Both the position numbers and the translations under genes were made by a program. Positions 4,392 to 6,119 of a stretch of 6,119 nt of DNA are shown here, one piece after another. This stretch comes from Spirochaetaceae bacterium (GTDB lineage Bacteria; Spirochaetota; Spirochaetia; DSM-27196; SKKC01). The notes beneath the pieces are model-generated. The model was not told where the DNA came from. It searched no databases and saw only the letters and a program-made list of their open reading frames with translations. The stretch spans positions 1 through 6,119 of the forward strand of contig PUOG01000321.1 of assembly GCA_003552745.1 (NCBI GenBank), written 5' to 3'. Numbering within the stretch: the stretch's first letter is position 1; each line of letters opens with the position of its first letter.

Positions 4392-6119
4392 ATCGTAAAA
4401 GCATCACGAAAAATGCGGTCAGCGCACCGAGGCATCCGGCGCGATTCACTGCGATCACGATCTGCGCGGTGATTCTCGCCCTTCCATTAACCGTACCGGC
4501 AGCTGCGCAGTTCAATCCACCACCCGGCGCAGAGGATTCGCCGCTTTTTCTCTCGCCTCACAATCTCGGCAGAGGCGCGTCGGTTACATCTCTGGACTCT
4601 CCGCGAGCCGACGCGGTAAACCCGGCGGCTGCCGGAGGAGCCGAGCGTCCCGTAATCGACCTGAGTTACACCGGCATAACCGGTTTCGGTCGCGACGGCC
4701 AGGGTTGGGAAGGACACGGAGTCAGTCTCGGCGGAATGCTGCCGACGCGCTACGGCTCCTTCACCGGCGGGCTGAGTTTTCTCACGGCGACGCTCCCGGA
4801 CTACAATCTCGGAACAACGGTTGGAACGAAATTCAGCTACGCACGCGATGTATGGGACGATCTCTCGGTCGGTGCCGGGGTCAACTTAGATTTCGGCGGA
4901 ACCGATGACCGGCTCGCGCTCGGCGCGACACTCGATCTCGGCATGCTCTACACCCCGCAACGCCTGCTGGGAATCGATAATGCCAGGCTCGGCGTAGCGT
5001 TTCGTGATATCGGTTACGGCTATCGCCCCTTCGAAGGGAGTAGCGCCCAGCCGAGCGTTTTCACGCCGGCGGTTGGTCTCGCTTTGCCGCTGATTGACAC
5101 CGATCAGGTCACACTCGAGTTCAGTAGCGACGTCAGTGCTCCGACATTCCAGGATGGACGCCTCGATATCGGAACAACGCTATCGTTGTTCGACCGGGTA
5201 GACATCAACGCAGGGTGGGGCGCGAGCGCCCGCGAGATAATCGAACAGGATCGTCCGAGTAGAAGTCTCCTGCCGTCTTTCGGGATCTCGGTCAACTTCG
5301 GTACCGATCTCCGCGATCGCACCGCCGACGATTCACTGATCGCTCGCCGTGGGTGGGACCGCAGCGAAGTTCGTACGCGTCTCGCTGCTCGACCGCTGTA
5401 CGGCAGCGCGTGGGCGCTCGGGACCGGTGTCAATATCCCGCTCGGAGTTACCGACGAGACACCACCCGATGTTCATATCGACTATCCGGAACACCTCTAC
5501 ATCGGACCGAATAACTCCGGCGTGAATGACGATCTCACGCTTCCCATCTCGATTACCGACGATGGTCTTATCACCGGGTACGAGCTCCGCATCGAGAATG
5601 AGGACGGCGAGGTTGTCCGAACGATTCAGAACCGTACCGAGCCTCCGACGGAGCGAAACATCAATACCTTCTTCGAACGACTTACCCGGGTGGATACCGG
5701 TATCGATGTGCCGGAGAGTATCCGCTGGAACGGACGCTCGGATGCCGGAGGGGTTGTTCCCGACGGTCTGTATCGTTTCGCGTTGTACGCGTGGGACGAT
5801 AACGGAAACGAGGGTCGGTCGCAGACCCACGAGGTCTCGGTTGATACGACACCACCGAATGCGCGGATCACCACGCCGTTCGGCGCCGACCGGATATTCT
5901 CACCGAACGACGACGGTAGCCGTGACTACTTTCCGATCGAACAGGAGGGAAGCGAAGAGGTTGAATGGACCGGACGAATCGTCGGCAGCGAGGGCGAGAC
6001 AGTCCGCACATGGCGCTGGACGAACGGTTCGCCGGAGCCGGTTACATGGGACGGTCAGACCGACGACGGCGATTTCGCCGACGACGGGGTGTACAGCTAC
6101 GTTCTCGAGAGCACCGACC
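4388..6119 (+). CDS. Exported PorV/FadL-like outer-membrane barrel protein with C-terminal FlgD-like Ig repeats (3' end outside window)
   Basis: From TTG the frame is open for 577 codons to the window edge. A signal peptide is clear: basic residues 1-19, a hydrophobic core (TICAVILALPLTV, about 24-36), and likely cleavage after PAAA at 40. Residues 50-95 (SPHNLGRGASVTSLDSPRAD, then AVNPAAAGG) resemble the start of PorV/FadL-like or UPF0164 outer-membrane proteins, where a GxGGA..AL.D...A.NPAG motif precedes the barrel. Residues 95-305 alternate in beta-strand fashion, consistent with a barrel. Residues 358 onward hold two similar units with a period of about 130: TPP at 358 and 488; IGPNNSG at 372 and FSPNDDG at 504; W-N/D-G at 447 and 554; DGLY at 459 and DGVY at 566. 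These look like FlgD-type Ig / CHU_C-like repeats, and more may follow. The likely location is the outer membrane, with the repeats on the periplasmic or external side. The ligand is unknown. Confidence 0.85.
   Translation, partial: MNRKSITKNAVSAPRHPARFTAITICAVILALPLTVPAAAQFNPPPGAEDSPLFLSPHNLGRGASVTSLDSPRADAVNPAAAGGAERPVIDLSYTGITGFGRDGQGWEGHGVSLGGMLPTRYGSFTGGLSFLTATLPDYNLGTTVGTKFSYARDVWDDLSVGAGVNLDFGGTDDRLALGATLDLGMLYTPQRLLGIDNARLGVAFRDIGYGYRPFEGSSAQPSVFTPAVGLALPLIDTDQVTLEFSSDVSAPTFQDGRLDIGTTLSLFDRVDINAGWGASAREIIEQDRPSRSLLPSFGISVNFGTDLRDRTADDSLIARRGWDRSEVRTRLAARPLYGSAWALGTGVNIPLGVTDETPPDVHIDYPEHLYIGPNNSGVNDDLTLPISITDDGLITGYELRIENEDGEVVRTIQNRTEPPTERNINTFFERLTRVDTGIDVPESIRWNGRSDAGGVVPDGLYRFALYAWDDNGNEGRSQTHEVSVDTTPPNARITTPFGADRIFSPNDDGSRDYFPIEQEGSEEVEWTGRIVGSEGETVRTWRWTNGSPEPVTWDGQTDDGDFADDGVYSYVLESTD
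5459..6119 (+). repeat. Tandem FlgD-like Ig units within the outer-membrane protein
   Basis: Two protein-level repeats start at TPP (residues 358 and 488). They align along their length: a N-rich SPN/GPN turn, then YELRIENEDGEVVRT matching WTGRIVGSEGETVRT, then a W.G....G...DG.Y segment ending in an aspartate-containing strand. The DNA is not repeated at sequence level, so this is an old duplication. The second unit reaches the window edge. Confidence 0.7.

Noticed and set aside
5104..5433. Minus-strand open frame of 109 codons, and the larger one at 5333-5830
   Set aside because: Both are antisense to the outer-membrane protein, whose plus-strand frame is continuous and contains a signal peptide and repeated domain motifs.
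1..6119. CRISPR array, insertion sequence, phage or defence genes
   Set aside because: I saw no regularly spaced direct repeats, no terminal inverted repeats, and no transposase, integrase or nuclease motifs. A tRNA gene is present, but no integrase or duplicated tRNA 3' end marks an attachment site.

Overview
The window looks like a moderately GC-rich chromosomal segment of a Gram-negative, diderm bacterium. A spirochaete is my best guess. That rests on the outer-membrane barrel fused to FlgD-like Ig repeats, the companion cysteine-cluster and MBL-fold genes, and the overall style of the proteins. I could not confirm the taxon by any search.

Layout. Two transcription units diverge from an intergenic region at about 2458-2640. 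Leftward (minus strand) is a molybdenum hydroxylase pair: a complete small [2Fe-2S] subunit (1942-2457), then, 2 nt later, the large molybdopterin-binding subunit (1-1939). The large gene runs off the left edge, so its C-terminus, with the expected catalytic glutamate, is not visible. No FAD-binding subunit lies between the two; it may be downstream outside the window or absent.

Rightward (plus strand) comes a tRNA-Tyr (GTA anticodon, long variable arm, no encoded CCA) behind a good sigma70-type promoter. Only 16 nt later is a 147-residue YkgJ-family CxxCxxCC protein. It is followed at 24 nt by a GTG-initiated 315-residue MBL-fold hydrolase, and 47 nt further on by a 62-residue protein I do not recognise. 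The last gene starts at a TTG that overlaps the stop of the 62-residue gene. It encodes an exported protein with an N-terminal PorV/FadL-like beta-barrel and C-terminal tandem FlgD-like Ig repeats, and it runs off the right edge. No terminator was seen between the tRNA and the end of the window, so all five may share one transcript, starting with the tRNA.

How they work together. The minus-strand pair is an electron-transferring hydroxylase of the xanthine/aldehyde dehydrogenase family: substrate is hydroxylated at Mo and electrons pass through two [2Fe-2S] clusters. The plus-strand genes look like a loose housekeeping and envelope cluster rather than one pathway. I see no mobile element, CRISPR array, phage gene or defence system. 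The points most worth a second look are the tRNA-mRNA junction, the palindrome between the divergent units, the unrecognised small gene coupled to the outer-membrane protein, and that protein's barrel-plus-repeat architecture.
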